64,000 nt of DNA from Wenyingzhuangia marina (GTDB lineage Bacteria; Bacteroidota; Bacteroidia; Flavobacteriales; Flavobacteriaceae), in contig NZ_FQXQ01000006.1 of NCBI RefSeq assembly GCF_900130035.1, forward strand, positions 1 through 64,000, in the 5' to 3' direction. Every line of letters begins with the position of its first letter. Position 1 is the stretch's first letter. Positions 55,556-64,000 of this stretch are shown here, piece after piece. The translations under genes were made by a program, and so were the position numbers. A model generated the notes under the pieces. That model did no database searches and was not told the origin of the DNA. It saw nothing but the letters and a program-made list of their open reading frames with translations.

Positions 55556-56341
55556 TTATAACCCCAAAGATTCTGCTAATAACTCAGCAATGTCTTTTAC
55601 TTCCACTTGATTTTCTTTTTTATGGTGTTTTACTCCATCTGTCATCATGGTATTACAAAAAGGACATCCTGTAGCAATTACATCTGGCTTGGTTTGTAAT
55701 GCATCTTCGGTTCGTAAATCATTAATATCTCTATCACCTTTTTCTGGCTCTTTAAACATCTGTGCTCCTCCCGCACCACAACATAAAGAATTATTTCTTG
55801 ATCGTTTCATTTCAACCAAGCTAGTTCCTTTGATAGATTTTAATAAAGTTCTTGGTGCCTCATATTCATCATTCGCTCTTCCTAAATAACATGGATCGTG
55901 ATAAGTGATGGTATTGATATCTAGTTTGGCATCAGAAAGATCTAATTTTCCTTCCTTTACCAATTGCTCTATAAATTGGGTATGATGAAAAACCTCATAT
56001 TTTCCTCCTAACTCAGGATATTCATTTTTAAGGGTATTAAAAGAATGTGGACAGGCTGTTACAATTTTTTTAACATTGTATGCATTCATCACCTCAATAT
56101 TAGTCATGGCTTGCATTTGAAACAAAAATTCGTTTCCAGCTCTTTTAGCAGCATCACCACTAGAGCTTTCTTCCGTTCCTAACACCGCAAAATTCACCTC
56201 AGCTTTGTTTAATATTTTAACAAAAGCTCTGGTTATTTTTTTAGCTCTATCATCAAAACTTCCTGCAGAACCTACCCAAAACAAAATATCTGGTTCTTTT
56301 CCTTCGGCAAACAAGTCTGCCATTACTGGTACTGTTATCAT
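55556..56341 (-). CDS. CCG-domain (HdrB/LutA-like) iron-sulfur electron-transfer subunit
   Basis: A 261-residue soluble protein with two cysteine-rich CCG-type domains. The first carries ACPHSFNTLKNEYPELGG, and the second has LCCGAGGAQMF with ATGCPFCNTMM. Such domains hold [4Fe-4S] clusters in HdrB, GlpC and LutA. It follows a membrane/ferredoxin protein gene on the same strand (76-nt gap). The two together match the layout of EMO, the membrane ETF:menaquinone oxidoreductase, split into two polypeptides. The donor (ETF, lactate or another dehydrogenase) is inference. Confidence 0.85.
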   Translation of the reverse strand: MITVPVMADLFAEGKEPDILFWVGSAGSFDDRAKKITRAFVKILNKAEVNFAVLGTEESSSGDAAKRAGNEFLFQMQAMTNIEVMNAYNVKKIVTACPHSFNTLKNEYPELGGKYEVFHHTQFIEQLVKEGKLDLSDAKLDINTITYHDPCYLGRANDEYEAPRTLLKSIKGTSLVEMKRSRNNSLCCGAGGAQMFKEPEKGDRDINDLRTEDALQTKPDVIATGCPFCNTMMTDGVKHHKKENQVEVKDIAELLAESLGL

Positions 56342-56417
56342 ATCTAATTACGAATTTTGAAATTACGAATTACGAGTTTGGTGAATTTGTAATTCCTAAT
56401 TGATAATTGTTAATTGA
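56342..56417. repeat. Short AT-rich repeat stretch
   Basis: The 76-nt gap contains repeated AATTACGAATT-type units (three partial copies in a row) and a degenerate AATTGTTAATTG. It looks like the short repeats seen between genes in flavobacteria. No function is proposed. Confidence 0.4.
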
Positions 56418-57731
56418 CTATTCCTCGTTTACCCAATTCAACCTATCCATTTGACTATATTGCCATGGTGCACCATTGTTTTCTACATTGGTCATCATTG
56501 CATTTAATTCTTGAGGAGCTGCAGATTGTTCCATCACTAAATATTGTCTCATATCCATAATAATAGATAATGGATCAATATTTACAGGACATTCCTCTAC
56601 ACAAGCATTACAACTTGTACAAGCCCAAATTTCTTCTTGAGTAATATAATCATCTCCCAACAATTGCTTTCCATCATCTTGAAAAGTCCCTTTATTAGCA
56701 TCTATATTTCTACCAACTTCTTCTAACCTATTACGAGTTTTCATCATAATAGCTCTAGGCGATAATTCTTTACCCGTTAAATTTGCTGGACAAACCGAAG
56801 TACAACGTCCACACTCTGTACAAGTGTAGGCATTCATTAACTGTACCCAATTTAAATCTGTAACATCACTCGCTCCAAATTTTTCTGGTTCTCCTTCATC
56901 TTCAGCAGGAGCAGCATATGGATCTGCATTAGGATCCATCATTAATTGTACCTCTTTTGTTACATTTTTATTATTTGGAAATTGACCTTTTGGTTTTAAA
57001 TTGGCATAAAACGTATTTGGGAATGCTAATAAAATGTGTAAATGTTTTGAGTAATATAAGTAGTTTAAGAACACTAAAATTCCACAAATATGTAACCACC
57101 AAGCAGTACGCTCAATAAGATGTAAACCTTCAAAAGAAATATTTTGGAACAATGGTACAAAAAACTGACTAATGACATTTCCGGTTCCAGATTGTTGTAA
57201 GTGTACATCAGTCGTATTCATAATTAAGAATAAGGTCATCAATACCATTTCAAAATACAGGATGTAATTCCCATCATTTTTAGGCCAATCAGTCATTTCT
57301 TTGTTCCAAAAACGTTTAATTTTAAGCACGTTTCTTCTTAACCAAAAAATAGTTACCGACACAAATACTAATAAAGCTAAAACTTCAAAAGTTCCGATTA
57401 AAAATCCGTAAAAAGCTTTACCTAAAATGGGTAAGAACAAACGATGTGTTCCTAACAATCCATCTAAAACAATTTCTAAAACTTCAATGTTTATAATGAT
57501 AAATCCTATATATACAATTACGTGTAAAAATCCTGAAACAGGTCTTCTTACCATTTTAGATTGCCCCAAAGCAATACGAATCATATTTGACCAACGTTGA
57601 GATTTTTGATCTGACCTATCTAAATCTTTCCCTAGTTTAATATTACGAATCAACTTTTTTACATTGCTAGCAAAAAAATAAACTCCTACACCTAATAGTA
57701 TTGCAAAAATGATATTTGGGATCAACTGCAT
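56418..57731 (-). CDS. Membrane FeS protein: NarI-like cytochrome-b domain plus dicluster ferredoxin domain
   Basis: A 437-residue protein. The N-terminal ~250 residues have five or six membrane helices with His residues suited to b-heme ligation (GFLHVIVYIGFI, TAWWLHICGILVFLNYLYYSKHLHIL), like NarI/DUF3483-type subunits. The C-terminal part has two [4Fe-4S] ferredoxin motifs, CTECGRCTSVCP and CTSCNACVEECP. It should pass electrons between a soluble donor and menaquinone, with the CCG subunit. It lies 5 nt downstream of the MlaD-like gene and may be part of the same transcript. Confidence 0.88.
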   Translation of the reverse strand: MQLIPNIIFAILLGVGVYFFASNVKKLIRNIKLGKDLDRSDQKSQRWSNMIRIALGQSKMVRRPVSGFLHVIVYIGFIIINIEVLEIVLDGLLGTHRLFLPILGKAFYGFLIGTFEVLALLVFVSVTIFWLRRNVLKIKRFWNKEMTDWPKNDGNYILYFEMVLMTLFLIMNTTDVHLQQSGTGNVISQFFVPLFQNISFEGLHLIERTAWWLHICGILVFLNYLYYSKHLHILLAFPNTFYANLKPKGQFPNNKNVTKEVQLMMDPNADPYAAPAEDEGEPEKFGASDVTDLNWVQLMNAYTCTECGRCTSVCPANLTGKELSPRAIMMKTRNRLEEVGRNIDANKGTFQDDGKQLLGDDYITQEEIWACTSCNACVEECPVNIDPLSIIMDMRQYLVMEQSAAPQELNAMMTNVENNGAPWQYSQMDRLNWVNEE

Positions 57732-57736
57732 AATTT

Positions 57737-58702
57737 TTAGTTTTCTTTAGTTTCTTCTGCCTCTTCGTATTTTCTTTCTTTTTTTCCAAAGATTGAAAAG
57801 TGAACAAATCTTTTTGGATGTTCTTTTACATCTCTTAACAATTCTTCTAACTCCTTACTAGCAGCCTCTAAATTATTGTATAAGTCTTCGTCTTTAGCCA
57901 ACAATCCAATAGTTCCTTGCCCTGCTTGTATTCCTGCTGTAATACTATCTAAGTGAGAAGCAGTTCTATTAATTTTAGCTGAAATTTCTGTTAGCTTTAT
58001 TTGCGCTAAGGAATCAGAAAAAGTTTTTAAGTTTTTGGTTGTACTCTTAATATTGCTAAAAGTAGCATCTAAGTTTTTTTGATTGCTTTGCACCAACACT
58101 TCTACAGATGTCGAAGTATTTTTTAAACTTGCCAAAATTAAATTTAAGTTTTCAAAACTCTCATTTAAATTATCTAAAGTTTGTTTGTTTAATAGCGTGT
58201 TTAAGTTGTGGGTAACAGAGTCTATATTTACAATTACATTTTCTACTTTAGATTGTAAAGGGTTTAATTTATCGGTAATTGATGAAAAAATATCAGATTC
58301 TATTTCTCCTTTTAAATAATCTCCTGGTTCTGCTGTCTCTCCATCATAAGACGGAATAATGGCTAACGATTTTCCTCCCATCAATCCTCCGCTGTAAATT
58401 TTTGCTATGGATTTTTTAGAAAAAGTCACATCTTCTTCAAGAGTAAACTCTACAACTAGCTGACCTTTTTTCTCAGGATCATCACTAAAACGAATGTCTA
58501 TAATTTTACCTACCGTAAAACCGTTCATTGTAACGGCACTAGATTTTTTTAGTCCGTTAATATTCTTGTATGTTGTGTAATAACTATTTAAGCCTCCGTT
58601 AAATAGATTTCTGCCTTTTAGGAAACTAAACCCCCAATAAAACAATGCTAATATTACCAACGCAGCAATACCTGCTTTTAATTCTCTAGAAATTTTTATC
58701 AT
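57737..58702 (-). CDS. MlaD/MCE-domain lipid transport protein
   Basis: A 321-residue protein with one N-terminal membrane helix (IAALVILALFYWGFSF). A single MCE domain follows (residues about 37-120, NINGLKKSSAVTMNGFTVGKIIDIRF and GGLMGGKSLAII), then a long region of predicted coiled coil to residue ~290. It is periplasmic and probably binds phospholipids between the inner and outer membrane. No MlaE/MlaF genes are in this window. It lies between the amidase gene (20-nt gap) and the FeS membrane gene, all in one direction. Confidence 0.9.
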   Translation of the reverse strand: MIKISRELKAGIAALVILALFYWGFSFLKGRNLFNGGLNSYYTTYKNINGLKKSSAVTMNGFTVGKIIDIRFSDDPEKKGQLVVEFTLEEDVTFSKKSIAKIYSGGLMGGKSLAIIPSYDGETAEPGDYLKGEIESDIFSSITDKLNPLQSKVENVIVNIDSVTHNLNTLLNKQTLDNLNESFENLNLILASLKNTSTSVEVLVQSNQKNLDATFSNIKSTTKNLKTFSDSLAQIKLTEISAKINRTASHLDSITAGIQAGQGTIGLLAKDEDLYNNLEAASKELEELLRDVKEHPKRFVHFSIFGKKERKYEEAEETKEN

Positions 58703-58722
58703 AGAACGAAAATACGAAATAT

Positions 58723-60162
58723 TTAATTTGTTTGCCTTTTCAAAGCTTCTTTTAGCGTGATTCTTTCATCATTTAAAAAAGCCACCACAAAAGCGGAACT
58801 ATATTTTTTAGATTTTGCAGCCGCCAAATACCTTTTTGCTTGGTCATAACTACTTGTTTTTCCTAAATAATATTTATAATATTTTCCAACTTTCACAGCT
58901 TCAACCTCATTTAAACCTTTAAAGTTAGAAGGTTTTGTATTGATTTTATTAGTTGAAGAAGCTATTTGAACTTTATAATAAACATTTGAAACCGATTGAC
59001 GAACTGGTTTAGAAACAGAAATTGGTTTTACTACTGCCGCAGTTGGAACGTTTACCTCCTCATTAAAACCTACAATAAAAGCAGTTTTATATCCTTTTGA
59101 TTTTGCCAATTCTAAGCCTGAATTAGCAGCGTTCTTGGAATTATATTTTCCTAAATAATATTTATAAAAACCATCTACAGCAACTCTTTCTACATCTTTT
59201 AATCCTTTAAAATTATAAGAGGAAGGACTGATTCTATTTTTACTAGAAGCCAACTGAACTTTGTAATAAGTTCCAATTTTTTCTGTATCAAGAGCAACAT
59301 TACTTGTACTTGGATTATTAATAACATCTCCATCATAAAAATCGTTTGCAGCCACATTTAACTGTTGATGGTTGTAATATTTCTCTACAGACTTAGCAAT
59401 GGCATTTGCCATTTGTTGTTGCCCAGCTGCTGAATATAAATATTGACCTTCTATTCTGTTTGTTAAAAATCCCGTTTCTATCAACACACTTGGCATATAT
59501 GTTTGATACAATACCACAAAACCTGCTTGTTTTACTCCTCTGTTAACTCTATTCAAAGATTTTTCAAACTCTGTCTGAATTAAACTAGCTAATAATAAAC
59601 TTTGATCTAAATTTTCTTCTTGTTCTAAAGAAAGACCAATAACTGATGTTGGATTACTCGGATCAAACCCTTGATAACGCTCTTGATGATTCTCCTCTTG
59701 TAAAATCACCTCATTCTCCGCTTTGGCTACTCTAAAATTTCTGTCATTTCCTTTTAAAGATAGTACCCATGTTTCAGCTCCTATTGCCTGACTCGTGTGG
59801 GCATTACAATGTACTGACACAAATAAATCAGCATCGGCATCATTTGCAATATCACCTCTTCTCCATAAATCTACAAAAACGTCTGTTTTTCGGGTATACA
59901 TCACTTTCACACCAGGAATGGCAGATAATATTTTACCTGTTTTTAAGACTATATTTAGTGCAACATCTTTTTCCTTTGCTCCTTTATACCCTACTTTACC
60001 TGGATCTTTACCTCCATGACCAGCATCTAACACTACAATAAAACCTTCGTGTTTTTGTGAATAAAGGTCTGTATTCATTGAGCCAAAGAGCACAATAAAC
60101 ACAATACATATGCGTATTATATAAAAGTTCTGATATTTAAATATGGGAATCAATTTCATCAA
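58723..60162 (-). CDS. N-acetylmuramoyl-L-alanine amidase with two SPOR-like repeats
   Basis: Cleaves peptide side chains from peptidoglycan during cell separation. This 479-residue exported protein has an Amidase_3 zinc domain: VVLDAGHGGKDPG (His49), Glu64, VSVHCNAH and VLIETGFLTN with the catalytic Glu. The C-terminal half carries two copies of a SPOR-like repeat (YYKVQLASSKNRI... and YYKVQIASSTNKI...). Each contains FKGL, a YKYYLGK motif and a final helix, which is how such proteins find denuded glycan at the septum. The promoter lies inside the start of lptD on the other strand. Confidence 0.9.
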   Translation of the reverse strand: MMKLIPIFKYQNFYIIRICIVFIVLFGSMNTDLYSQKHEGFIVVLDAGHGGKDPGKVGYKGAKEKDVALNIVLKTGKILSAIPGVKVMYTRKTDVFVDLWRRGDIANDADADLFVSVHCNAHTSQAIGAETWVLSLKGNDRNFRVAKAENEVILQEENHQERYQGFDPSNPTSVIGLSLEQEENLDQSLLLASLIQTEFEKSLNRVNRGVKQAGFVVLYQTYMPSVLIETGFLTNRIEGQYLYSAAGQQQMANAIAKSVEKYYNHQQLNVAANDFYDGDVINNPSTSNVALDTEKIGTYYKVQLASSKNRISPSSYNFKGLKDVERVAVDGFYKYYLGKYNSKNAANSGLELAKSKGYKTAFIVGFNEEVNVPTAAVVKPISVSKPVRQSVSNVYYKVQIASSTNKINTKPSNFKGLNEVEAVKVGKYYKYYLGKTSSYDQAKRYLAAAKSKKYSSAFVVAFLNDERITLKEALKRQTN

Positions 60163-60173
60163 TAAAATTTAAT

Positions 60174-60181
60174 TATTTTTG
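60174..60181 (+). promoter_or_regulatory. -7 element upstream of lptD
   Basis: TATTTTTG fits TAnnTTTG and gives a leader of about 55 nt to the TTG start. The matching TTTG at -33 is poor. Confidence 0.4.
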
Positions 60182-60223
60182 GACTTTTAAATTGGCATCC
60201 ATATTGTTGTCAATTGGACTAGA

Positions 60224-60254
60224 CAAAAATAGAACTTAAAGCATTGCAAACAAA
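60224..60254 (-). promoter_or_regulatory. Promoter of the amidase operon, overlapping the lptD start
   Basis: On the minus strand TTTG (60251-60254), 19 nt, TATTTTTG (60224-60231), a full consensus match. It lies over the first codons of lptD, so transcription of one gene would interfere with the start of the other. Confidence 0.6.
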
Positions 60255-62970
60255 TAGACTTTACATTCTTTTATTAGTTTTATTCATGTGTTTAAGTGGT
60301 TTATCTACTAAAGCTCAAGATAAAACTACAGATACCGATATTATAACGCAAGCTAAAGATTCTATTGTACAAAATGATAACATAGCTGCTATTAAAAATG
60401 ATAGTATTACTATTATCCAAAACGACAGTATTCCCAATATTGCAAATGATAGCATTGCTCTTCCTAAGAAAAAAGAAGCTATAGAATATATTATAGAACA
60501 CTCATCTCAATCTACCGAAGGCTATATTTTAGAAGATGTCCCTAATAAAAAAGTTGAAATATACAATGAAGCTCATGTGGTATATGGAGATAATGATATT
60601 ACCGCTGGACTAATTTTAATTGACTACAATACAAACATTGTACAAGCAAAAGGTATTCCTGATGAAAAAGGAAAATATTCTCAATTACCTGTTTTTAAAA
60701 CTACTGGAAACGAAACCACACAGGACTCTCTAATTTTTAATTATAAAACCAAAAAAGCCATTATTTATGGTTTAGAAACGGAACAGAACGGAATTAACAC
60801 CTTAGGTCAGAAAACAAAAAGAGTAAATGATTCTACCATTTTTGTTCGCAATATTATTTTTACAACCTCTGATCCAAGACATCCAGATTATTATTTAAAA
60901 ACTACAAAAGCAAAAGTAGTTCCAGGTAAAAAAATTATTACTGGCCCAACTAATTTGGTTATTGCAGATGTACCCACTCCAGCCATTTTTCCGTTTGCCT
61001 ATTTTCCTTTAACCAAAAATAGAACTTCAGGTATTATTTTCCCTACCTATGGTGAATCTTTTAATCAAGGATTTTTCTTGCAAAATGGAGGTTATTATTT
61101 AGCATTGAATGATTATTTTGATTTAAAACTTACTGCCGATATATACTCAAACAGTAGCTGGGGTTTTAATGCTTCTTCTAGTTATCGAGTGAAATATAAA
61201 TTTAGCGGAAATTTTAGTTTTAACTACGACAACCTTATCAGTGGAATTGAAGGTTTTTCTAGCTATAGTGTTGCCAAAAACTTTAACCTAAGATGGTCTC
61301 ACAGTCAAGATAGTAAAGCTTCTCCAAACAGTAGATTTTCTGCTTCGGTAAACTTAGGTAGTAGTCAATATTTTAGACAATCTGTAAATGAAACAAATAA
61401 CGGTTTAGGATTAACAAACACCTTAAGTTCTTCTGTTTCTTATTATCAAGATTTTGTAGGAACTCCTTTTAACATGAGTATTTCTGCAAACCATAGGCAA
61501 AACACAAATACAAAAGATGTCTATTTAACATTACCTTCTTTACAGTTAAACATGGATAGACAATATCCGTTTGCACCTAAAAACGGAGCAAAGAAAAATG
61601 CTTTTCAAAAAATTGGTCTTACTTATTCTTTAAAAGCAGACAACCAAGTAACCACCACTGAAGATGAGTTTTTTAGTAGTAAAATGTTTGACAAAGCAAA
61701 AAACGGAGCTCAACATAATGTTAGTCTGAGTACCAACATGAAATTGCTTAAGTATTTTTCTTTATCGCCTAGTATGAGTTATAGAGAAGTTTGGTATTTA
61801 GACAAAATTCATAAAGAATATGATCCTGTAGCAAATAAAGTTGTAACAGATACCATTTCTGGTTTTAATGCCTTTAGAGATTATAGTGCTTCTACTTCTA
61901 TTAGTACTACTATTTATGGAATGTTTAAATTTAAAAACAGTAATTTAAAAGCCATTAGACATACTATGAGACCTTCGGTTTCTTATAGTTACAGACCTGA
62001 TTTTGGCTTTTATTATGAAGAAGTACAAGAAAATGCAGATGCTACAAGCTTTCAAACTTATTCTAGATTTGAGAACGGTATTTATGGAGGTCCCTCTAGG
62101 GGTGTCTCAAACTCATTAGGATTTAGTTTGGCCAATACCTTAGAAGGAAAAGTAGCCAATAAAGATGATTTAGAAGGAGAAGATAAAAAAATCACCATTT
62201 TAAACTCTTTAAACCTAAGTACCAGTTATAATTTCACCGCTGACAGTTTTAAACTTTCTCCTTTAAATGTAACAGCAGGAACCACTATCCTAAAGAAAAT
62301 GAACCTAAACTTTGGTACTTCATTGGATCCTTATGCTTTAAAACAAAATTCAACTACAGGTAAGTTACAAAGAGTAGATGCTTTGAGTTATTTAAATGGA
62401 GGACCATTACTTAGAATGACAAGAGCCAACTTTACCACAGGTTATTCATTTTCTAACAAAGATTTTGAAAAGAAAAAAGAAGGAGTTAACACAGAAGAAG
62501 AGGAAGAGCCAACAGCTTATGATCAGGATTTATTTGGTGCAGATCAACAAAATACTAATGATTTTTCTGTAACCCCAGAAGATGAGGAAAATACTCAAAA
62601 GCAAAAAGAAGAAACTACAGATTTGCCACAATATATTTCTAGCATGCCTTGGAACATACGTTTCTCATTTTCTACAAATTACACCAACAGTTTGGGTGAA
62701 AAGAAAATATCATCTGCTTCTTTGATGTTTTCAGGAGATGTAGAATTAAGTCCAGGATGGAAAGTTGGAGCGTCTTCTGGTTATGATTTCATCAATGGAG
62801 GTATTACTTATACTAATCTAAGATTTACGAGAGATTTAAGAAGCTGGAGTATGAACTTTAACTGGGTTCCTATTGGAAATTATAGTTCTTATTATTTCTT
62901 TATCGGAGTTAAATCATCTGTATTGAGTGATTTAAAATGGGACAAACGTAACGTTAACAGAGATTTTTAA
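60244..62970 (+). CDS. lptD: LPS-assembly outer-membrane protein LptD
   Basis: Outer-membrane barrel that inserts lipopolysaccharide into the outer leaflet with LptE. In 908 residues, a signal peptide (LYILLLVLFMCLSGLSTKAQ) is followed by an NDSI-rich linker, an OstA-like N-terminal domain (PNKKVEIYNEAHVVYGDND at about 98-116) and a long beta-barrel. A very acidic insert (EEEEEPTAYDQDLFG...) lies before the last strands. The start is a TTG at 60244; no ATG or GTG occurs in frame between the upstream stop (60220) and the signal peptide. Its end overlaps that of the convergent cdaA gene by 4 nt. Confidence 0.9.
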   Translation: MQTNRLYILLLVLFMCLSGLSTKAQDKTTDTDIITQAKDSIVQNDNIAAIKNDSITIIQNDSIPNIANDSIALPKKKEAIEYIIEHSSQSTEGYILEDVPNKKVEIYNEAHVVYGDNDITAGLILIDYNTNIVQAKGIPDEKGKYSQLPVFKTTGNETTQDSLIFNYKTKKAIIYGLETEQNGINTLGQKTKRVNDSTIFVRNIIFTTSDPRHPDYYLKTTKAKVVPGKKIITGPTNLVIADVPTPAIFPFAYFPLTKNRTSGIIFPTYGESFNQGFFLQNGGYYLALNDYFDLKLTADIYSNSSWGFNASSSYRVKYKFSGNFSFNYDNLISGIEGFSSYSVAKNFNLRWSHSQDSKASPNSRFSASVNLGSSQYFRQSVNETNNGLGLTNTLSSSVSYYQDFVGTPFNMSISANHRQNTNTKDVYLTLPSLQLNMDRQYPFAPKNGAKKNAFQKIGLTYSLKADNQVTTTEDEFFSSKMFDKAKNGAQHNVSLSTNMKLLKYFSLSPSMSYREVWYLDKIHKEYDPVANKVVTDTISGFNAFRDYSASTSISTTIYGMFKFKNSNLKAIRHTMRPSVSYSYRPDFGFYYEEVQENADATSFQTYSRFENGIYGGPSRGVSNSLGFSLANTLEGKVANKDDLEGEDKKITILNSLNLSTSYNFTADSFKLSPLNVTAGTTILKKMNLNFGTSLDPYALKQNSTTGKLQRVDALSYLNGGPLLRMTRANFTTGYSFSNKDFEKKKEGVNTEEEEEPTAYDQDLFGADQQNTNDFSVTPEDEENTQKQKEETTDLPQYISSMPWNIRFSFSTNYTNSLGEKKISSASLMFSGDVELSPGWKVGASSGYDFINGGITYTNLRFTRDLRSWSMNFNWVPIGNYSSYYFFIGVKSSVLSDLKWDKRNVNRDF

Positions 62971-63740
62971 CTTAAATACATTCTAATTTTTTCTTGTAAC
63001 TCATTGGTTGTGCTATACAATTCAAAAGCACCATCAATAATAAAAGATATTTCTCCTGTTTCTTCAGAAACCACCAAACACATAGCATCTGTTTTCTCAG
63101 TAACTCCAATAGCGGCTCTGTGTCTTAATCCAAACCTACTTGGCAATTTTTTCTCTGACAAAGGCAGCACAACTCTTGTGGCTACCACATAGTTTTCTTT
63201 TACAATAATAGCACCATCGTGTAGTGGACTATTTTTATAAAAAATACTTTCTAGAATAGGAATATTGATTTCAATATTCATGCTATCTCCTTTTTCACTT
63301 AAAAAATCAAGACTATTATTTCTTTCAATTACAATTAAAGCTCCTGTTCTAGAAACACCAAATTTTTCGCAAGCCATTACCAAAGCTTCCACATCTACAT
63401 CAATAGATATTTCTGCTTTTAAAAACTTTAATTGGTTGATAAAATTTCTTTTGCTTTTAAAATTGGTTGACCCTAACATCAGCAAAAATTTACGCATTTC
63501 GGGATGAAAAATAATAATCAACGCAATAGCCCCACCACTTATTAAAGTTCCTAATAAAGAACTAAACATCTCCATATGTAAAGCCTCTGTAACTTTATAT
63601 ATTAAAAAAACAATAGCTATACCAATAAAAATATTAATGGCCACTGTACCTTTTAACAACTTATATACGTTAAATAACAAAAAGGCTACTAAAAGAATAT
63701 CTAGCAGATCAATAAAAGTAAATTCCAAAAAACTGAACAC
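62967..63740 (-). CDS. cdaA: Diadenylate cyclase, CdaA type
   Basis: Makes cyclic di-AMP from two ATP. This 257-residue protein has three N-terminal membrane helices (to about residue 78), the FHPEMRKFL link and a DAC domain with DGA at 175-177 (SPLHDGAIIV) and RHR at 206-208 (FGLRHRAA). The C-terminal ITEKTDAM-like and SEETGEIS strands complete the fold. It controls cell-wall and osmotic balance in other bacteria. It is convergent with lptD with a 4-nt overlap and is not next to folP, unlike many relatives. Confidence 0.94.
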   Translation of the reverse strand: MFSFLEFTFIDLLDILLVAFLLFNVYKLLKGTVAINIFIGIAIVFLIYKVTEALHMEMFSSLLGTLISGGAIALIIIFHPEMRKFLLMLGSTNFKSKRNFINQLKFLKAEISIDVDVEALVMACEKFGVSRTGALIVIERNNSLDFLSEKGDSMNIEINIPILESIFYKNSPLHDGAIIVKENYVVATRVVLPLSEKKLPSRFGLRHRAAIGVTEKTDAMCLVVSEETGEISFIIDGAFELYSTTNELQEKIRMYLS

Positions 63741-63795
63741 AGGCTTGTTTTTATATTGCTTGCCTAAAAGTAATCATTTTTAAAGAAACTCATAT

Positions 63796-63826
63796 TTTGA
63801 CACCTAAAAACTAACATTTATATTCG
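63796..63826 (+). promoter_or_regulatory. Promoter of the gene at the right edge
   Basis: TTTG (63796-63799), 19 nt, then TATATTCG (63819-63826), one base from TAnnTTTG. The ATG lies 13 nt downstream. Confidence 0.55.
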
Positions 63827-63839
63827 CTTAAAATATTTT

Positions 63840-64000
63840 ATGATGGATGAAATTCTAGAAATCCTTAAATACACGCTTCCATCAGTAATTACTGGTGGTG
63901 TAGCTGCTTACTTTTTAAAACAATTTGTTTTTATGGAAAGTAACAAACGAAAGTTTGAAATGCTAAATGATAAAAAGAAACAAAGTTTACCCATAAGGCT
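63840..64000 (+). CDS. Partial gene of unknown function, N-terminus only
   Basis: ATG at 63840 opens a frame that runs off the window (53 full codons). The visible part begins MMDEILEILKYTLPS, followed by a short hydrophobic segment (VITGGVAAYFL) and then a charged stretch with many Lys and Glu. It looks like a small N-terminally anchored protein, with most of it in the cytoplasm. No family can be assigned from this fragment. A good promoter lies directly upstream. Confidence 0.6.
   Translation, partial: MMDEILEILKYTLPSVITGGVAAYFLKQFVFMESNKRKFEMLNDKKKQSLPIR

Noticed and set aside
56342-56417. CRISPR-like repeat array
   Set aside because: The units are too short, overlapping and without spacers, and no cas genes are present.

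Overview
The window looks like chromosome of a marine-type member of the Flavobacteriaceae (Bacteroidota). The DNA is strongly AT-rich. Secreted proteins carry type IX secretion (T9SS) C-terminal signals, a RemB-like gliding protein is present, menaquinone genes (menA, menC) occur, and many intergenic regions show the Bacteroidota promoter pattern TTTG - about 19 nt - TAnnTTTG. No ribosomal RNA, CRISPR array, insertion sequence or prophage was seen. Three tRNA genes are present: one Ser and two identical initiator Met.

Layout. 1-12.9 kb is housekeeping: tRNA-Ser, aroC, murA with a DUF4290 gene, a UvrD/PcrA helicase, a DUF2975/Xre pair, a beta-propeller lipoprotein with an M13 peptidase, folP, DUF1599 and a DoxX-like protein. 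13.0-22.4 kb is a pectin-degradation operon read leftwards: GH28, esterase, DUF4861, GH105, PL9, PL10, CE8 and CE12. A LacI-type regulator (22.7-23.7 kb) is divergent to it, with a palindromic operator at the predicted transcription start of GH28. No SusC/SusD transporter pair is present in the window. 24.2-27.5 kb is a large T9SS-exported glycoside hydrolase of the Asl1/GH128-like fold, followed by an M1 aminopeptidase lipoprotein.

30.2-33.8 kb is a small, very AT-rich cassette bracketed by two identical tRNA-fMet genes. It holds a LytTR response regulator, a degenerate glycosyltransferase-like protein, a small predicted beta-barrel protein, a degenerate histidine kinase and a 27-residue membrane peptide. 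34.0-38.3 kb carries a DUF1800/DUF1501 pair, a YHS protein and a flavin monooxygenase. 38.4-46.7 kb is a second carbohydrate cluster: a large esterase, a GH2 beta-galactosidase and a GH95 fucosidase/galactosidase. 46.8-48.2 kb is a divergent HxlR/NmrA-like pair. 48.3-64 kb is housekeeping and envelope: era, DinB, remB-like, an acyltransferase, a CPBP protease, menC, SRPBCC, menA, a two-subunit FeS/cytochrome-b-like electron-transfer module, MlaD, an amidase with two SPOR-like repeats, lptD, cdaA and a truncated gene at the right edge.

How the genes work together. The pectin operon covers de-esterification (CE8, CE12, a further esterase), backbone cleavage of homogalacturonan (PL9, PL10, GH28) and removal of unsaturated uronates (GH105). 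The second cluster could remove galactose and fucose (or L-galactose) side chains. The most striking sequence feature is the PL10-CE8 junction. PL10 ends in a run of ten A residues, and the CE8 frame continues directly from that run in the -1 frame without a start codon or signal peptide. This implies a PL10-CE8 fusion made by slippage or frameshifting, or one broken by a single-base indel.
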